NCBI RefSeq assembly: GCF_003287935.1
Contig: NZ_CP030287.1
Span: 1,674,001-1,738,000 of the forward strand
Reading direction: 5' to 3'
Source: Streptomyces sp. ICC1
GTDB lineage: Bacteria > Actinomycetota > Actinomycetes > Streptomycetales > Streptomycetaceae
DNA: 64,000 nt
The notes beneath the pieces are model-generated. The model worked only from the letters and a program-made list of their open reading frames with translations. It did not search any database and was not told the origin of the DNA. The position numbers and the translations under genes were made by a program. Positions 26,210 to 35,028 of this stretch are shown in pieces (within the stretch, counting starts at the first letter, position 1; each line of letters begins with the position of its first letter).

Positions 26210-27456
26210 GGACATGGGCCGCCGGATGCGTGCGCGGGGTAGCCGGCCTGCTGACGGCGGCCGCGCTCGGGCACACCCTGTGGACCGGGCTCGCCGAGCC
26301 GGGCATCGCGCTGGCCTTCGGCACCCTGATCACCATCGGCGAGCTCGCCCGCCGGGACCGCGGCGACGCCGCCCGCCGCCGGCCCGCGCCGCTCGGCTCC
26401 GCCGGAGCGCTCGCGTACGCCCTGCTCGGGCAGAACGCCGGGCAGTCCACCCACCACGGGGTCCTGCAGATCGTCGCCGTCGTCGTCGCGGCCGCCCTCG
26501 TCGGGATCGTCCCGCACATCGCCCGCGGCCGCGGCCCCGCCCTCGACCACCTGGCCCGCCGGGTCCTCACCGTCACCTTCGCCGCCGTCTGCTTCCAGCC
26601 GCTCTACAACTCCGGCCGGCTGGAGGACTGGGTCGGCCAGGGCCCGTACCTCGTGCTCTTCCTGCTCGGACTGACGGCCCTGTGCGACGCCCTCCTCGCC
26701 GCCGTCCTCGGCTGGGCCCGCACCGGCTGGCCCTTCGCCCCGCTGCTGCGCGACGAGATGCGCGCCCAGCTCGGCATCGGCTCCGCGATCTGTGCCACGG
26801 GCGTGGTCATGGCGCTGGGGGTCGCCGTCGCCGGCCTGTGGGCGGTGCCCGTCTTCAGCGTGCCGCTGCTGCTGACCCAGATGTCCTTCCACCGGATCAC
26901 CGCCATCCGCACCACCTACCGCCAGACCATCACCTCGCTGGCCCGCGCCACCGAGATCGCCGGCTACACCCGGCCCGGCCACTCCCGCCGCGTCGCCGCC
27001 CTCAGCTGCGCGGTGGGCCGCGAGCTGGGGCTCTCGGAGCGGGAGCTCACGGTGCTGGAGTACGCCGCCCTCATGCACGACATCGGGCAGCTCTCCCTCG
27101 TCGACCCGGTCCCGGCCGGGGCCACCGCCGAGCTGCCCGCCGCCGAAGCCCGCCGGATCGCCGCGCTCGGCGGGGAGGTGGCCCGCCAGACGGGAGTCCC
27201 GGCCGAGGTCGCGGTGGTGGTGGAGCTCCAGGCGGACCCGTACCGGGACCAGCCCGTCGCCGCCCGCATCGTGCGCGCGGTCAACGCGTACGACGACCTC
27301 GTGGGCGGGGCCCGTCACCCGGGCGGCTCACTGGAGGCCCTGGAGCGGCTCCGGCTGGGCACCGGGCACGACTACCAGCCAGAAGTGGTCGAGTGTCTGG
27401 CCAGGGTGCTCGCCCGCGGGGGACGTGCCAGAGTCGTACCCGTCCCGCCTGGGTAA
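26206..27456 (+). CDS. degenerate HD-domain membrane protein
   Basis: A 416-residue paralog-like partner of the preceding gene: about seven membrane helices in the first 220 residues, then an HD domain. His291-Asp292 of LMHDIGQLSLVDP and the earlier PGHSRRVAALS histidine remain, but the lysine after HDxG is glutamine and the HHExxDGxGYP motif is replaced by VVVELQADPYRDQ. It is therefore probably not an active HD-GYP phosphodiesterase and may be regulatory. The GTG start overlaps the stop of the upstream gene (GTGA), so the two proteins are coexpressed and may act as a heteromer. Confidence 0.8.
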   Translation: MRTWAAGCVRGVAGLLTAAALGHTLWTGLAEPGIALAFGTLITIGELARRDRGDAARRRPAPLGSAGALAYALLGQNAGQSTHHGVLQIVAVVVAAALVGIVPHIARGRGPALDHLARRVLTVTFAAVCFQPLYNSGRLEDWVGQGPYLVLFLLGLTALCDALLAAVLGWARTGWPFAPLLRDEMRAQLGIGSAICATGVVMALGVAVAGLWAVPVFSVPLLLTQMSFHRITAIRTTYRQTITSLARATEIAGYTRPGHSRRVAALSCAVGRELGLSERELTVLEYAALMHDIGQLSLVDPVPAGATAELPAAEARRIAALGGEVARQTGVPAEVAVVVELQADPYRDQPVAARIVRAVNAYDDLVGGARHPGGSLEALERLRLGTGHDYQPEVVECLARVLARGGRARVVPVPPG

Positions 27457-27504
27457 CCCATGGGTAATGAGCGGCCGCCCGAGTGGGCATGGTTGGATGC
27501 CAGT

Positions 27505-27554
27505 AAGAGTGTCCCGGGCAAGAATGTCACCAGGAAGAGTGTCCGGAAGAGTCC
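27505..27554 (+). repeat. short direct repeats upstream of the TPR gene
   Basis: AAGAGTGTCC at 27505 and 27535, AAGAATGTCA at 27520 and AAGAGTCC at 27547. The first three copies are spaced exactly 15 bases apart. They may be binding sites or, if an upstream ATG (27460) is used, a five-residue protein repeat. Confidence 0.6.
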
Positions 27555-27597
27555 GCAAGGCTGCACCGTTGCATCGTCGGACCGGCAGGCGGGAATC

Positions 27598-28617
27598 GTG
27601 AGGATCTTCGGGAAGGTACGGCACAGGCCCTCCGCCTCGTGGCGGCAGGCCACCGACCGCGCGTTCACGCTGATCGGCGACGGTCGGTACGAGGACGCGG
27701 GCGCGCTCCTGACCAGAGCCGCGGACCTGGAGCCCTGGCTCTCCGAGTCCTGGTTCAACCTGGCGCTGCTCCACAAGTTCCGCCACGACTGGGAGCAGGC
27801 GCGGGCCGCCGGACTGCGCGCCGTGGCCCTGCTCGACCGGGAGACCGGCGCCCCGGACTGGTGGAACGTCGGCATCGCCGCGACCGCCCTGCAGGACTGG
27901 CCACTGGCCCGCCGAGCCTGGCAGGCGTACGGGCTGAAGGTGCCCGGGGACCCGCACGGAGCGGGAGCGGGCACCCGCCCCGGGGGGCCCGCCCACGGCG
28001 AACCGGTCGGCATGGAGCTGGGCAGCGCGGCCGTGCGCCTGTCGCCCGAGGGCGAGGCCGAGGTGGTCTGGGGCCGCCGGCTGGACCCGGCCCGCATGGA
28101 GGTCCTGTCGATCCCGCTGCCCTCCTCGGGGCGGCGCTGGGGCGAGGTCGTGCTGCACGACGGGGTCCCGCACGGCGAGCGCGTCACTGCGGCCGGCCCC
28201 TCCTACCCCGTCTTCGACGAGATCGAGCTGTGGGCCCCCTCCCCGGTGCCGACCTGGGTGGTGCTGCTGGAGGCGGCCACCGAGGCCGACCGCAATGCCC
28301 TGGAGCAGCTGGCCTCCGACGCCGGCTTCGCCGCCGAGGACTGGTCCTCGTCGGTGCGGCTGCTGTGCCGGACCTGCTCGGAGAGCGCGATGCCGAGCGG
28401 CGAGGGGGACGGCGAGCACCTGGACCCGCACGACCACAGCGAACCGGGGCACCCCGGCCCGCTGGGGCACCGTACGGCGGGCTCCGGATCCCTGTGGGTG
28501 CCCGAGCGGGAGTGCGGGATCGCGGCGCCGGCCGGGCTCGTGCGCGGGCTGCTCGACGGATGGGTCGCGGACAGCCCGGACAGCCGCGAGTGGCGGGATC
28601 TCGAAGAAGTCTGCTGA
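27598..28617 (+). CDS. tetratricopeptide repeat protein
   Basis: A 339-residue cytoplasmic protein with TPR-like helices in the first 110 residues (AFTLIGDGRYEDAGALLTRAADLEP, SWFNLALLHKFRHDWEQARAAGLRAV). The C-terminal part has a glutamate/aspartate/histidine-rich loop (SGEGDGEHLDPHDHSEPGH) and a CRTC pair, possibly metal-binding. The GTG start is chosen because the protein then starts RIFGKVRHRPSASWRQ, like Streptomyces counterparts; an ATG at 27460 in the same frame would add 46 residues built from a short repeat. Function unknown. It precedes the deformylase gene. Confidence 0.75.
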   Translation: MRIFGKVRHRPSASWRQATDRAFTLIGDGRYEDAGALLTRAADLEPWLSESWFNLALLHKFRHDWEQARAAGLRAVALLDRETGAPDWWNVGIAATALQDWPLARRAWQAYGLKVPGDPHGAGAGTRPGGPAHGEPVGMELGSAAVRLSPEGEAEVVWGRRLDPARMEVLSIPLPSSGRRWGEVVLHDGVPHGERVTAAGPSYPVFDEIELWAPSPVPTWVVLLEAATEADRNALEQLASDAGFAAEDWSSSVRLLCRTCSESAMPSGEGDGEHLDPHDHSEPGHPGPLGHRTAGSGSLWVPERECGIAAPAGLVRGLLDGWVADSPDSREWRDLEEVC

Positions 28618-28723
28618 GCGGGGGCCGTAGGCTGTACCGGCACATCAGGACGCGCCGATCAGTGGCGCGGTGCTCATGTTTTTTATTGGGCGGACCGGGA
28701 CTTACGGAAGGCGTACGGCGGAC

Positions 28724-29368
28724 ATGGCGCAGCAGGAGAACGACGTGGTCGGTGTCGTCGGTGAAGAGAACGACGGGTACGTCGTGGACACCGAGGACTG
28801 TGAGGCGCGCGAGCTCGCCCACCGCGAGCGCGGCACGGCCCGCCCCATCACGGTGGTCGGCAACCCGGTCCTGCACCGGGAGTGCAAGGACGTCACCGAG
28901 TTCGGCGACGAGCTGGCGCGGCTGATCGACGACATGTTCGCCAGCCAGAAGGCCGCGGAGGGCGTGGGCCTGGCCGCGAACCAGATCGGCGTGGACGCCA
29001 AGGTCTTCGTCTACGACTGCCCGGACGACGACGGCAACCGCCACACCGGCGTCGTGGTCAACCCGAAGCTCGTCGAGCTGCCGGCCGCCGCGCGCGTCCT
29101 GGACGACTCGAACGAGGGCTGCCTGTCGGTCCCGACCGCCTACGCCTCGCTGGCCCGCACGGACTACGCCGAGGTCACCGGGCAGGACGCGCAGGGCAAC
29201 CCGATCAAGGTGCGCGGCACCGGCTACTTCGCGCGCTGCCTCCAGCACGAGACCGACCACCTGTACGGGTACCTGTACATCGACCGGCTCTCCAAGCGGG
29301 ACCGCAAGGACGCGCTGCGCCAGATGGAAGAGGGCACCCCGCGCTACGAGACGGTCCCGAACGCGTAG
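28724..29368 (+). CDS. def: peptide deformylase
   Basis: A 214-residue peptide deformylase that removes the formyl group from nascent proteins. All three motifs are present: [17 protein letters not shown] (cysteine metal ligand) and QHETDHLYG (HExxH-type zinc/iron site). The ATG giving [10 protein letters not shown] is used; the open frame reaches 18 codons upstream without a ribosome site. The acidic N-terminal extension of about 40 residues before the catalytic fold is typical of Streptomyces. Cytoplasmic, acts at the ribosome exit. Confidence 0.95.
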   Translation: MAQQENDVVGVVGEENDGYVVDTEDCEARELAHRERGTARPITVVGNPVLHRECKDVTEFGDELARLIDDMFASQKAAEGVGLAANQIGVDAKVFVYDCPDDDGNRHTGVVVNPKLVELPAAARVLDDSNEGCLSVPTAYASLARTDYAEVTGQDAQGNPIKVRGTGYFARCLQHETDHLYGYLYIDRLSKRDRKDALRQMEEGTPRYETVPNA

Positions 29369-29376
29369 CCGACCCC

Positions 29377-30357
29377 TCAGGCCGCCGCCGGGCCGCGGAA
29401 GGCACGGCGGAAGGCGTTCGGGGTGGTGTCCAGGGCGCGCAGGAAGTGGTGGCGCAGGGCGGCCGCGGTGCCGAAGCCGCAGCGGCCGGCGATCGCGTCG
29501 ACCGTCTCGTCCGTGGCCTCCAGGAGCTCCTGCGCCAGCAGGACCCGCTGGCGCAGCACCCACTGGTACGGGGTCGTGCCGGTCTCCTGGAGGAAGCGGC
29601 GGGCGAAGGTCCGCGCGGACATGTGGGCGCGCTCCGCGAGCTGCTCCACGGTGATCTCCTCCTCCAGGTGGCGGGCCATCCAGCCGATCACCTCGCCCAC
29701 GGTGTCGCAGGCGGTGCGGGGCAGCGGGCGCTGGATGTACTGCGCCTGCCCGCCGTCGCGGTGCGGCGGGACGACCATCCGGCGCGCGATGGTGTTGGCC
29801 ACCTCCGCGCCCTGCTCCTGGCGTACGACGTGCAGGCAGGCGTCGATCCCGGAGGCGGTGCCGGCCGAGGTGATCACCTGGCCCTCGTCCACGTACAGCA
29901 CGTCCGGGTCGACCACGGCCCGCGGGAAGCGGCGGGCCAGGGCCGGGGCGTGCATCCAGTGCGTGGTGCAGCGCCGGTCGTCGAGCAGGCCGGCCGCGCC
30001 CAGCAGGAAGGCGCCGCTGCACACGCTCAGCACGCGCGCCCCCCGGTCCACGGCCCGCCGCAGGGACTCCAGGAGGGGCTCCGGATAGTCGCGGGTGGGG
30101 GCGTCGCGGTCGGCGGGCAGGCAGATCAGGTCCGCCTCCTCCAGCCGCTCGGGTCCGTGGGGGAGGGTGAGGCGGTAGTGGCCGTCGCCGACGGTGAGCG
30201 GGTTGTCCTCCATCGCGCAGACGGCGAACTCGTAGGTCGGCAGCCCCATCGCGCTGCGGTCGATCCCGAATACCTCGCAGAAGATGCCCATCTCGAAGGG
30301 GGCGACGCCGTTCACGACGGCCACGGCGACGTTGTTCAGCGAGGAAGTCTTCACCAT
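29377..30357 (-). CDS. GlxA-type AraC family regulator (possible NrdS)
   Basis: A 326-residue regulator with an N-terminal DJ-1/PfpI-like (class I glutamine amidotransferase-like) domain, including VLSVCSGAFLLGAAGLL, and a C-terminal AraC domain (ITVEQLAERAHMSARTFARRF, with DAIAGRCGFGTAAALRHHF). It should bind DNA as a dimer and sense an unknown ligand. It lies just downstream of nrdAB on the same strand; in S. coelicolor an AraC-like gene, nrdS, belongs to the nrdABS operon, so this could be its counterpart. A small divergent gene in between argues against simple cotranscription. Confidence 0.8.
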   Translation of the reverse strand: MVKTSSLNNVAVAVVNGVAPFEMGIFCEVFGIDRSAMGLPTYEFAVCAMEDNPLTVGDGHYRLTLPHGPERLEEADLICLPADRDAPTRDYPEPLLESLRRAVDRGARVLSVCSGAFLLGAAGLLDDRRCTTHWMHAPALARRFPRAVVDPDVLYVDEGQVITSAGTASGIDACLHVVRQEQGAEVANTIARRMVVPPHRDGGQAQYIQRPLPRTACDTVGEVIGWMARHLEEEITVEQLAERAHMSARTFARRFLQETGTTPYQWVLRQRVLLAQELLEATDETVDAIAGRCGFGTAAALRHHFLRALDTTPNAFRRAFRGPAAA

Positions 30358-30438
30358 GACCCCAGTGTGGCAGTAATTCGCTCTCTTGTGACAGTCCTGC
30401 CACTGTCCGGTTTCTGGCGACCCGGCGAAAGTGGAGTC

Positions 30439-30675
30439 ATGAACACGTTCCTCGATTACCTCCTCGTCCTCGCCGTGGCCGCCCTCCTCCTGGGGCCCGC
30501 GCTCTACGGGGCCCTGCGCGAGCGCCGCCTCGACCGCCAGATCCGCGCGGCCCGGCGGGGCGCGCGGACGCCGGGAACGACGAAGCGCCCCCGCCCGGGG
30601 ATCCGACCGGCCAAGCCGGTCGCCCCGTGGGCGGGGACGCTGTCGGGAAAGCCGATCGGCTCTCCCCGGGCCTAG
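30439..30675 (+). CDS. small membrane protein, 78 residues
   Basis: One N-terminal membrane helix (YLLVLAVAALLLGPALYGAL) is followed by a strongly basic tail rich in arginine, proline and glycine. ATG start with GTGGAGTC upstream. Divergent from the AraC-type gene and convergent with nrdB. No recognised domain. Composition and position suggest a real gene, but evidence is limited to the clear membrane-helix-plus-basic-tail pattern. Confidence 0.55.
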   Translation: MNTFLDYLLVLAVAALLLGPALYGALRERRLDRQIRAARRGARTPGTTKRPRPGIRPAKPVAPWAGTLSGKPIGSPRA

Positions 30676-30695
30676 GTCCAGGCCTCGGTCCAGGC

Positions 30696-31727
30696 TTAGA
30701 AGTCCTCGTCCAGGTCGACCGAGCCCTCGACCGCGACCTGGTAGGCCGACGGGCGGCGCTCGAAGAAGTTCGTCAGCTCCTGGACGCCCTGCAGCTCCAT
30801 GAACGAGAACGGGTTCTGCGAGCCGTAGACCGGCGCGAAGCCGAGGCGGACCAGGCGCTGGTCCGCGACGCACTCCAGGTACTCGCGCATGGACTCGGTG
30901 TTCATGCCCGGCAGGCCGTCACCGCACAGGTCGTGGCCGAACTGCAGCTCCGCCTCGACGGCCTCCTTCAGCATGTCGACGACCTGCTGCTGGAGGGCGT
31001 CGTCGAAGAGCTCGGGCTCCTCCTTGCGGACCGTGTCGATGACCTCGAAGGCGAAGCTCATGTGGGCGCTCTCGTCGCGGAACACCCAGTTGGTGCCCGT
31101 CGCCAGGCCGTGCAGCAGGCCGCGGGAGCGGAACCAGTACACGTACGCGAAGGCGCCGTAGAAGAACAGGCCCTCGATGCACGCCGCGAAGCAGATCAGG
31201 TTCAGCAGGAAGCGGCGCCGGTCGGCGGCCGTCTCCAGCCGGTCGATCTTCTCGACCGAATCCATCCAGCGGAAGCAGAACTGGGCCTTCTCGCGGATCG
31301 AGGGGATCTCCTCGACCGCGTCGAACGCGGCCGCGCGGTCGTCCGGGTCGGGCAGGTAGGTGTCGAGCAGCGTCAGGTAGAACTGGACGTGCACGGCCTC
31401 CTCGAAGAGCTGGCGCGACAGGTACAGGCGCGCCTCCGGGGAGTTGATGTGCTTGTAGAGCGTCAGCACCAGGTTGTTCGAGACGATCGAGTCGCCCGTC
31501 GCGAAGAACGCGACCAGACGGCCGATCATGTGCTGCTCGGAGGGCGTCAGCTTCGCGAGGTCGGCGACGTCCGAGTGGAGGTCGACCTCCTCGACGGTCC
31601 AGGTGTTCTTGATCGCGTCGCGGTAGCGCTCGTAGAAGTCCGGGTACCGCATGGGGCGCAGCGTCAGCTCGAAGCCCGGGTCCAGCAGGTTCTTGACGGA
31701 CGCGGTCTTGGTGTCGTTGGAGCTCAC
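30696..31727 (-). CDS. nrdB: class Ia ribonucleotide reductase beta subunit
   Basis: A 343-residue NrdB that holds the diiron-tyrosyl radical cofactor needed to reduce ribonucleotides. Iron ligands are recognisable in ATGDSIV (Asp), RQLFEEAVHVQFY (Glu, His), CIEGLFFYGAF (Glu) and FRDESAHM (Glu, His), with the radical tyrosine region next to the first helix pair. The C-terminus ends VEGSVDLDEDF, the docking tail for NrdA. The GTG start overlaps the nrdA stop (GTGA), so the subunits are coupled. Confidence 0.95.
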   Translation of the reverse strand: MSSNDTKTASVKNLLDPGFELTLRPMRYPDFYERYRDAIKNTWTVEEVDLHSDVADLAKLTPSEQHMIGRLVAFFATGDSIVSNNLVLTLYKHINSPEARLYLSRQLFEEAVHVQFYLTLLDTYLPDPDDRAAAFDAVEEIPSIREKAQFCFRWMDSVEKIDRLETAADRRRFLLNLICFAACIEGLFFYGAFAYVYWFRSRGLLHGLATGTNWVFRDESAHMSFAFEVIDTVRKEEPELFDDALQQQVVDMLKEAVEAELQFGHDLCGDGLPGMNTESMREYLECVADQRLVRLGFAPVYGSQNPFSFMELQGVQELTNFFERRPSAYQVAVEGSVDLDEDF

Positions 31728-34129
31728 TGGCAGGCCTCGCAGGACTCGGGGTTCTCAAGGGAGCAGGCCAGCGCGTCGGCGTCGACGGCCTGCGGGAGGG
31801 GGGCGGCGGCCGCGGGGACCACGCTGCCGGAGGCGGCGCGGGCGATCTTCGTCGCCGGGCGCGAACGCAGGTAGTACGTGGTCTTCAGACCCTGCTTCCA
31901 GGCGTACGCGTACATCGAGGACAGCTTCCCGATGGTCGGCGTCTCCAGGAACAGGTTCAGCGACTGCGACTGGTCGAGGAACGGCGTACGGGCCGCCGCC
32001 ATGTCGATCAGGCCGCGCTGCGGGATCTCCCACGCCGTGCGGTACAGCTCGCGCACCTCCGCCGGGATCCAGCCGAAGCCCTGGACCGAGCCGCTGGCCT
32101 CGCGCAGCGCCTCGCGGGTCTGGGCGTCCCACACGCCGAGCCGCTTGAGCTCCTGCACCAGGTAGCCGTTGACCTGGAGGAACTCACCGCTCAGGGTCTC
32201 GCGCTTGAAGAGGTTGGAGACCTGCGGCTCGATGCACTCGTACACGCCCGCGATGGAGGCGATGGTCGCCGTCGGGGCGATCGCCAGGAGCAGCGAGTTG
32301 CGCATGCCGCTCTTCGCGACGCGGGCGCGCAGCGCGACCCAGCGCTCCGGCCAGTTCAGCTCGACGTCGTAGTGGTCGGGGTGCAGGACGCCGCGCGCGG
32401 TGCGGGTCTGCTCCCACGCGGGGAGCGGGCCGCTGCGCTCGGCCAGGTCGCACGAGGCCTCGTACGCCGCGAGCATGATGCGCTCGGAGAGCTTCGTCGA
32501 AAGGGCCTTCGCCTCGGGGGAGTCGAAGGGCAGCTTCAGCTGGAAGAAGACGTCCTGCAGACCCATCGCGCCCAGGCCCACCGGACGCCAGCGGCCGTTG
32601 GACCGGCCGGCCTGCTCGGTCGGGTAGAAGTTGATGTCCACGACGCGGTCGAGGAAGGTCACGGCGGTGCGGACGGTCTCGTCCAGCCGCTCCCAGTCGA
32701 TCTCCCCGTTCACCACGAAGGCGCCGAGGTTGACCGAGCCGAGGTTGCAGACGGCCGTCTCGCCGTCGTTGGTGACCTCGATGATCTCGGTGCAGAGGTT
32801 CGAGGAGTGGACGACGGTGCCCGGCTCGGCGGTCTGGTTCGCCGTGCGGTTGGAGGCGTCCTTGAAGGTCATCCAGCCCTGGCCGGTCTGCGCGAGGGTG
32901 CGCATCATCCGGCCGTACAGGTCGCGCGCGGGCATGGTCTTGCGGGCCAGGCCCTCGGCCTCGGCCTTGCGGTAGGCGGCGTCGAACTCGTCGCCCCACA
33001 GGTCCACCAGGTCGGGGACGTCGGCCGGGGAGAACAGCGACCAGTCGGAGTCGGCGTTCACGCGGCGCATGAACTCGTCCGGCACCCAGTGGGCCAGGTT
33101 CAGGTTGTGCGTGCGGCGCTGGTCCTCACCGGTGTTGTCGCGCAGCTCCAGGAACTCCTCGATGTCCGCGTGCCAGGTCTCCAGGTACACGGCTGCGGCC
33201 CCCTTGCGGCGCCCGCCCTGGTTCACGGCGGCGACGGAGGCGTCGAGGGTCTTCAGGAACGGCACGATGCCGTTGGAGTGGCCGTTCGTGCCGCGGATCA
33301 GGGAACCGCGGGCGCGGATGCGGGAGTACGACAGTCCGATGCCGCCGGCGTGCTTGGACAGGCGCGCGACCTGGTGGTAGCGGTCGTAGATCGAGTCCAG
33401 CTCGTCCAGCGGGGAGTCCAGCAGGTAGCAGGAGGACATCTGCGGGTGGCGGGTGCCGGAGTTGAAGAGCGTGGGGGAGGACGGCAGGTAGTCGAGGCGG
33501 CTCATCAGCCGGTAGAGCGAGGCCACTTCCTCGACGGCCTGGACGCCGCCGATCTCACCGTTGGGACCAGCCTCCGCGAGGCCGCAGGCCACGCGCAGCA
33601 TGAAGTACTGCGGGGTCTCGACGACCTGGCGGGTGATCGGGTGGCGCAGCAGGTAGCGGCTGTGCAGGGTGCGCAGGCCGAAGAAGCCGAAGCGGTCGTC
33701 GGCGCCCTCGGCGAGCGCGTGCTCGACCAGCGCGTCGAGCCGGTTCGCGTGCAGGCGCACGAAGTCGGCGGTGCGGTCCGCGATGAGCCCCTCGCGGTGG
33801 CCGACCTCGACGGACTCGGAGAAGGAGGTGGCGCCCTGGCCGGCGGCCTCGTCGCGGACGGCCAGCGTCAGCAGGCGGGCGGCGAGGCGGGAGTACGCCG
33901 GGTCCTCGGAGATCAGGCCGGCGGACGCCTCGGTGGCGAGCGTGCGCAGCTCCGCGTCGTCGGCGGCCGCGCTGCGGCCGCGCAGCGCGGCGGCGGCGAC
34001 CCGGCCGGGGTCGGTGTCGGGGAGGTCCGCCGTCAGTTCGGTGAGGGTACGCAGCAGCGTGGCCCCCGGGCCCTCGGTGTTGTCGCCAGAAATGGACTCG
34101 GCGCGCGGTGCGGAAGGCGCGATGGTCAC
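31724..34129 (-). CDS. nrdA: class Ia ribonucleotide reductase alpha subunit
   Basis: An 801-residue NrdA. Active-site elements: the substrate cysteine in MSSCYLL, the thiyl cysteine and glutamate in SSNLCTEIIEV, and the C-terminal redox pair CEAC, the last residues before the stop. A textbook ATP-cone is not obvious at the N-terminus, whose first 100 residues are helical and alanine-rich; allosteric overall-activity control may differ. The GTG start has GGGAGAGC upstream. Expression is probably governed by the B12 riboswitch and NrdR-like sites directly upstream. Confidence 0.95.
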   Translation of the reverse strand: MTIAPSAPRAESISGDNTEGPGATLLRTLTELTADLPDTDPGRVAAAALRGRSAAADDAELRTLATEASAGLISEDPAYSRLAARLLTLAVRDEAAGQGATSFSESVEVGHREGLIADRTADFVRLHANRLDALVEHALAEGADDRFGFFGLRTLHSRYLLRHPITRQVVETPQYFMLRVACGLAEAGPNGEIGGVQAVEEVASLYRLMSRLDYLPSSPTLFNSGTRHPQMSSCYLLDSPLDELDSIYDRYHQVARLSKHAGGIGLSYSRIRARGSLIRGTNGHSNGIVPFLKTLDASVAAVNQGGRRKGAAAVYLETWHADIEEFLELRDNTGEDQRRTHNLNLAHWVPDEFMRRVNADSDWSLFSPADVPDLVDLWGDEFDAAYRKAEAEGLARKTMPARDLYGRMMRTLAQTGQGWMTFKDASNRTANQTAEPGTVVHSSNLCTEIIEVTNDGETAVCNLGSVNLGAFVVNGEIDWERLDETVRTAVTFLDRVVDINFYPTEQAGRSNGRWRPVGLGAMGLQDVFFQLKLPFDSPEAKALSTKLSERIMLAAYEASCDLAERSGPLPAWEQTRTARGVLHPDHYDVELNWPERWVALRARVAKSGMRNSLLLAIAPTATIASIAGVYECIEPQVSNLFKRETLSGEFLQVNGYLVQELKRLGVWDAQTREALREASGSVQGFGWIPAEVRELYRTAWEIPQRGLIDMAAARTPFLDQSQSLNLFLETPTIGKLSSMYAYAWKQGLKTTYYLRSRPATKIARAASGSVVPAAAAPLPQAVDADALACSLENPESCEACQ

Positions 34130-34224
34130 GGCGGGAGCTCTCCCTCGCTCGGCCCGGATCTTCGGCGGGCGGGCACGGGGGAGCGCATGCGGGCGTGGCA
34201 GGAACGCGTACACCGCACGGCGTC

Positions 34225-34365
34225 CACCGGCCCAACCTCGAGGCCCGGACGTATCGGCACCCGGTTCGGTCGACCCGGGCGCGCTGTCGGCAGGTCCTCG
34301 GACTTTTCATACCGTTGCGGGACAGTTCCGGATTCACACCGGATTTCCCTGCGGCGACAGCAGCC
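34225..34365 (-). ncRNA. cobalamin riboswitch controlling nrdAB
   Basis: On the minus strand the core reads GGGAAATCCGGTG ... GAATCCGGAACTGTCCCGCA ... and the B12 box AGTCCGAGGACCTGCC (34289-34304 on plus). A closing stem pairs GCTGTCG with CGACAGC (34355-34361 and 34283-34289). It lies in the nrdA leader about 150 bases before the start codon. Known in S. coelicolor: B12 shuts off nrdABS through this element so that the B12-dependent class II enzyme takes over. Boundaries outside 34283-34361 are approximate. Confidence 0.93.
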
Positions 34366-34370
34366 ATGAG

Positions 34371-34417
34371 CATACATGTGGGGGCGACCGTATGCGGTAG
34401 CCCCCACATGTTGTGTC
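34371..34417 (-). promoter_or_regulatory. paired NrdR-box-like sites upstream of the riboswitch
   Basis: CATGTGGGGGC (34375-34385) and GCCCCCACATG (34400-34410) are perfect inverted copies; the second extends to CCACATGTTGTGT. Their CATG centres are 32 bases apart, three helical turns, the spacing reported for NrdR boxes. They sit where the nrdAB promoter is expected. The same bases could fold as an RNA hairpin. Confidence 0.6.
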
Positions 34418-34439
34418 GTTCACCGAAGTCGGCGCACCG

Positions 34440-34937
34440 TCACAGCTCGATGCGGTAGGTGAGCAGGGGGAGTCCGGGGACCGGGTACCAGTCCCGTTCC
34501 GGCGTCCGGACGAAGCCGAGACGGTGGTAGATCCGGTGGGCTCCCAGCATTTTCTCCGTGGTCGAGAGCACCAGGTGGTCCACGCCCTCCAGGCCCCGGG
34601 CGCGGGTCATGCAGGCCCGTACGAGCGCCTCGCCGGCGCCGCGCCCGCGCGCGGCGGGGGAGACGGCCAGCATCCGGAACTCCGCCTCGCCGGGGCCGGC
34701 GATGTCGCACAGCGGGCTGCCGGGCGGGGCGAAGGTCACGCAGCCGAGCAGCGCGCCGTCGTGTTCGGCGACGAGCACCTCGCCGTCGGGGGCCCGGCCG
34801 GCGACGTCGCGCAGCCGGCTCAGGTAGGGGTCGTCCTCGGAGAAGGTCAGCAGTCCGTCATCGAGGTAGGCCCGCGCGGTGAGCTCGCCCAGCTCTTCGT
34901 ATTCGGCGGCCGCTGCCGCCCTGATGAGGATGTCCAT
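34440..34937 (-). CDS. GNAT family N-acetyltransferase
   Basis: A 165-residue GNAT-fold acetyltransferase. The acetyl-CoA-binding motif A is EFRMLAVSPAARGRGAGEALVRACM, followed by LSTTEKMLGAHRIYHRLGFVRTPERDW. Substrate unknown; could acetylate a small amine or a protein. It lies upstream of the nrdAB control region on the same strand, with 30 bases before the NrdR-like sites, so it probably has its own terminator or reads into the leader. Confidence 0.85.
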   Translation of the reverse strand: MDILIRAAAAAEYEELGELTARAYLDDGLLTFSEDDPYLSRLRDVAGRAPDGEVLVAEHDGALLGCVTFAPPGSPLCDIAGPGEAEFRMLAVSPAARGRGAGEALVRACMTRARGLEGVDHLVLSTTEKMLGAHRIYHRLGFVRTPERDWYPVPGLPLLTYRIEL

Positions 34938-35028
34938 GGCACCGAGTGTGCGACAGGGCGCGCGAAAGGGCCGCCGCGTTTCGCACCGTGAACGGCGCGG
35001 ACGCGGCGGCCCTTTCGGCCCCGCGGGT

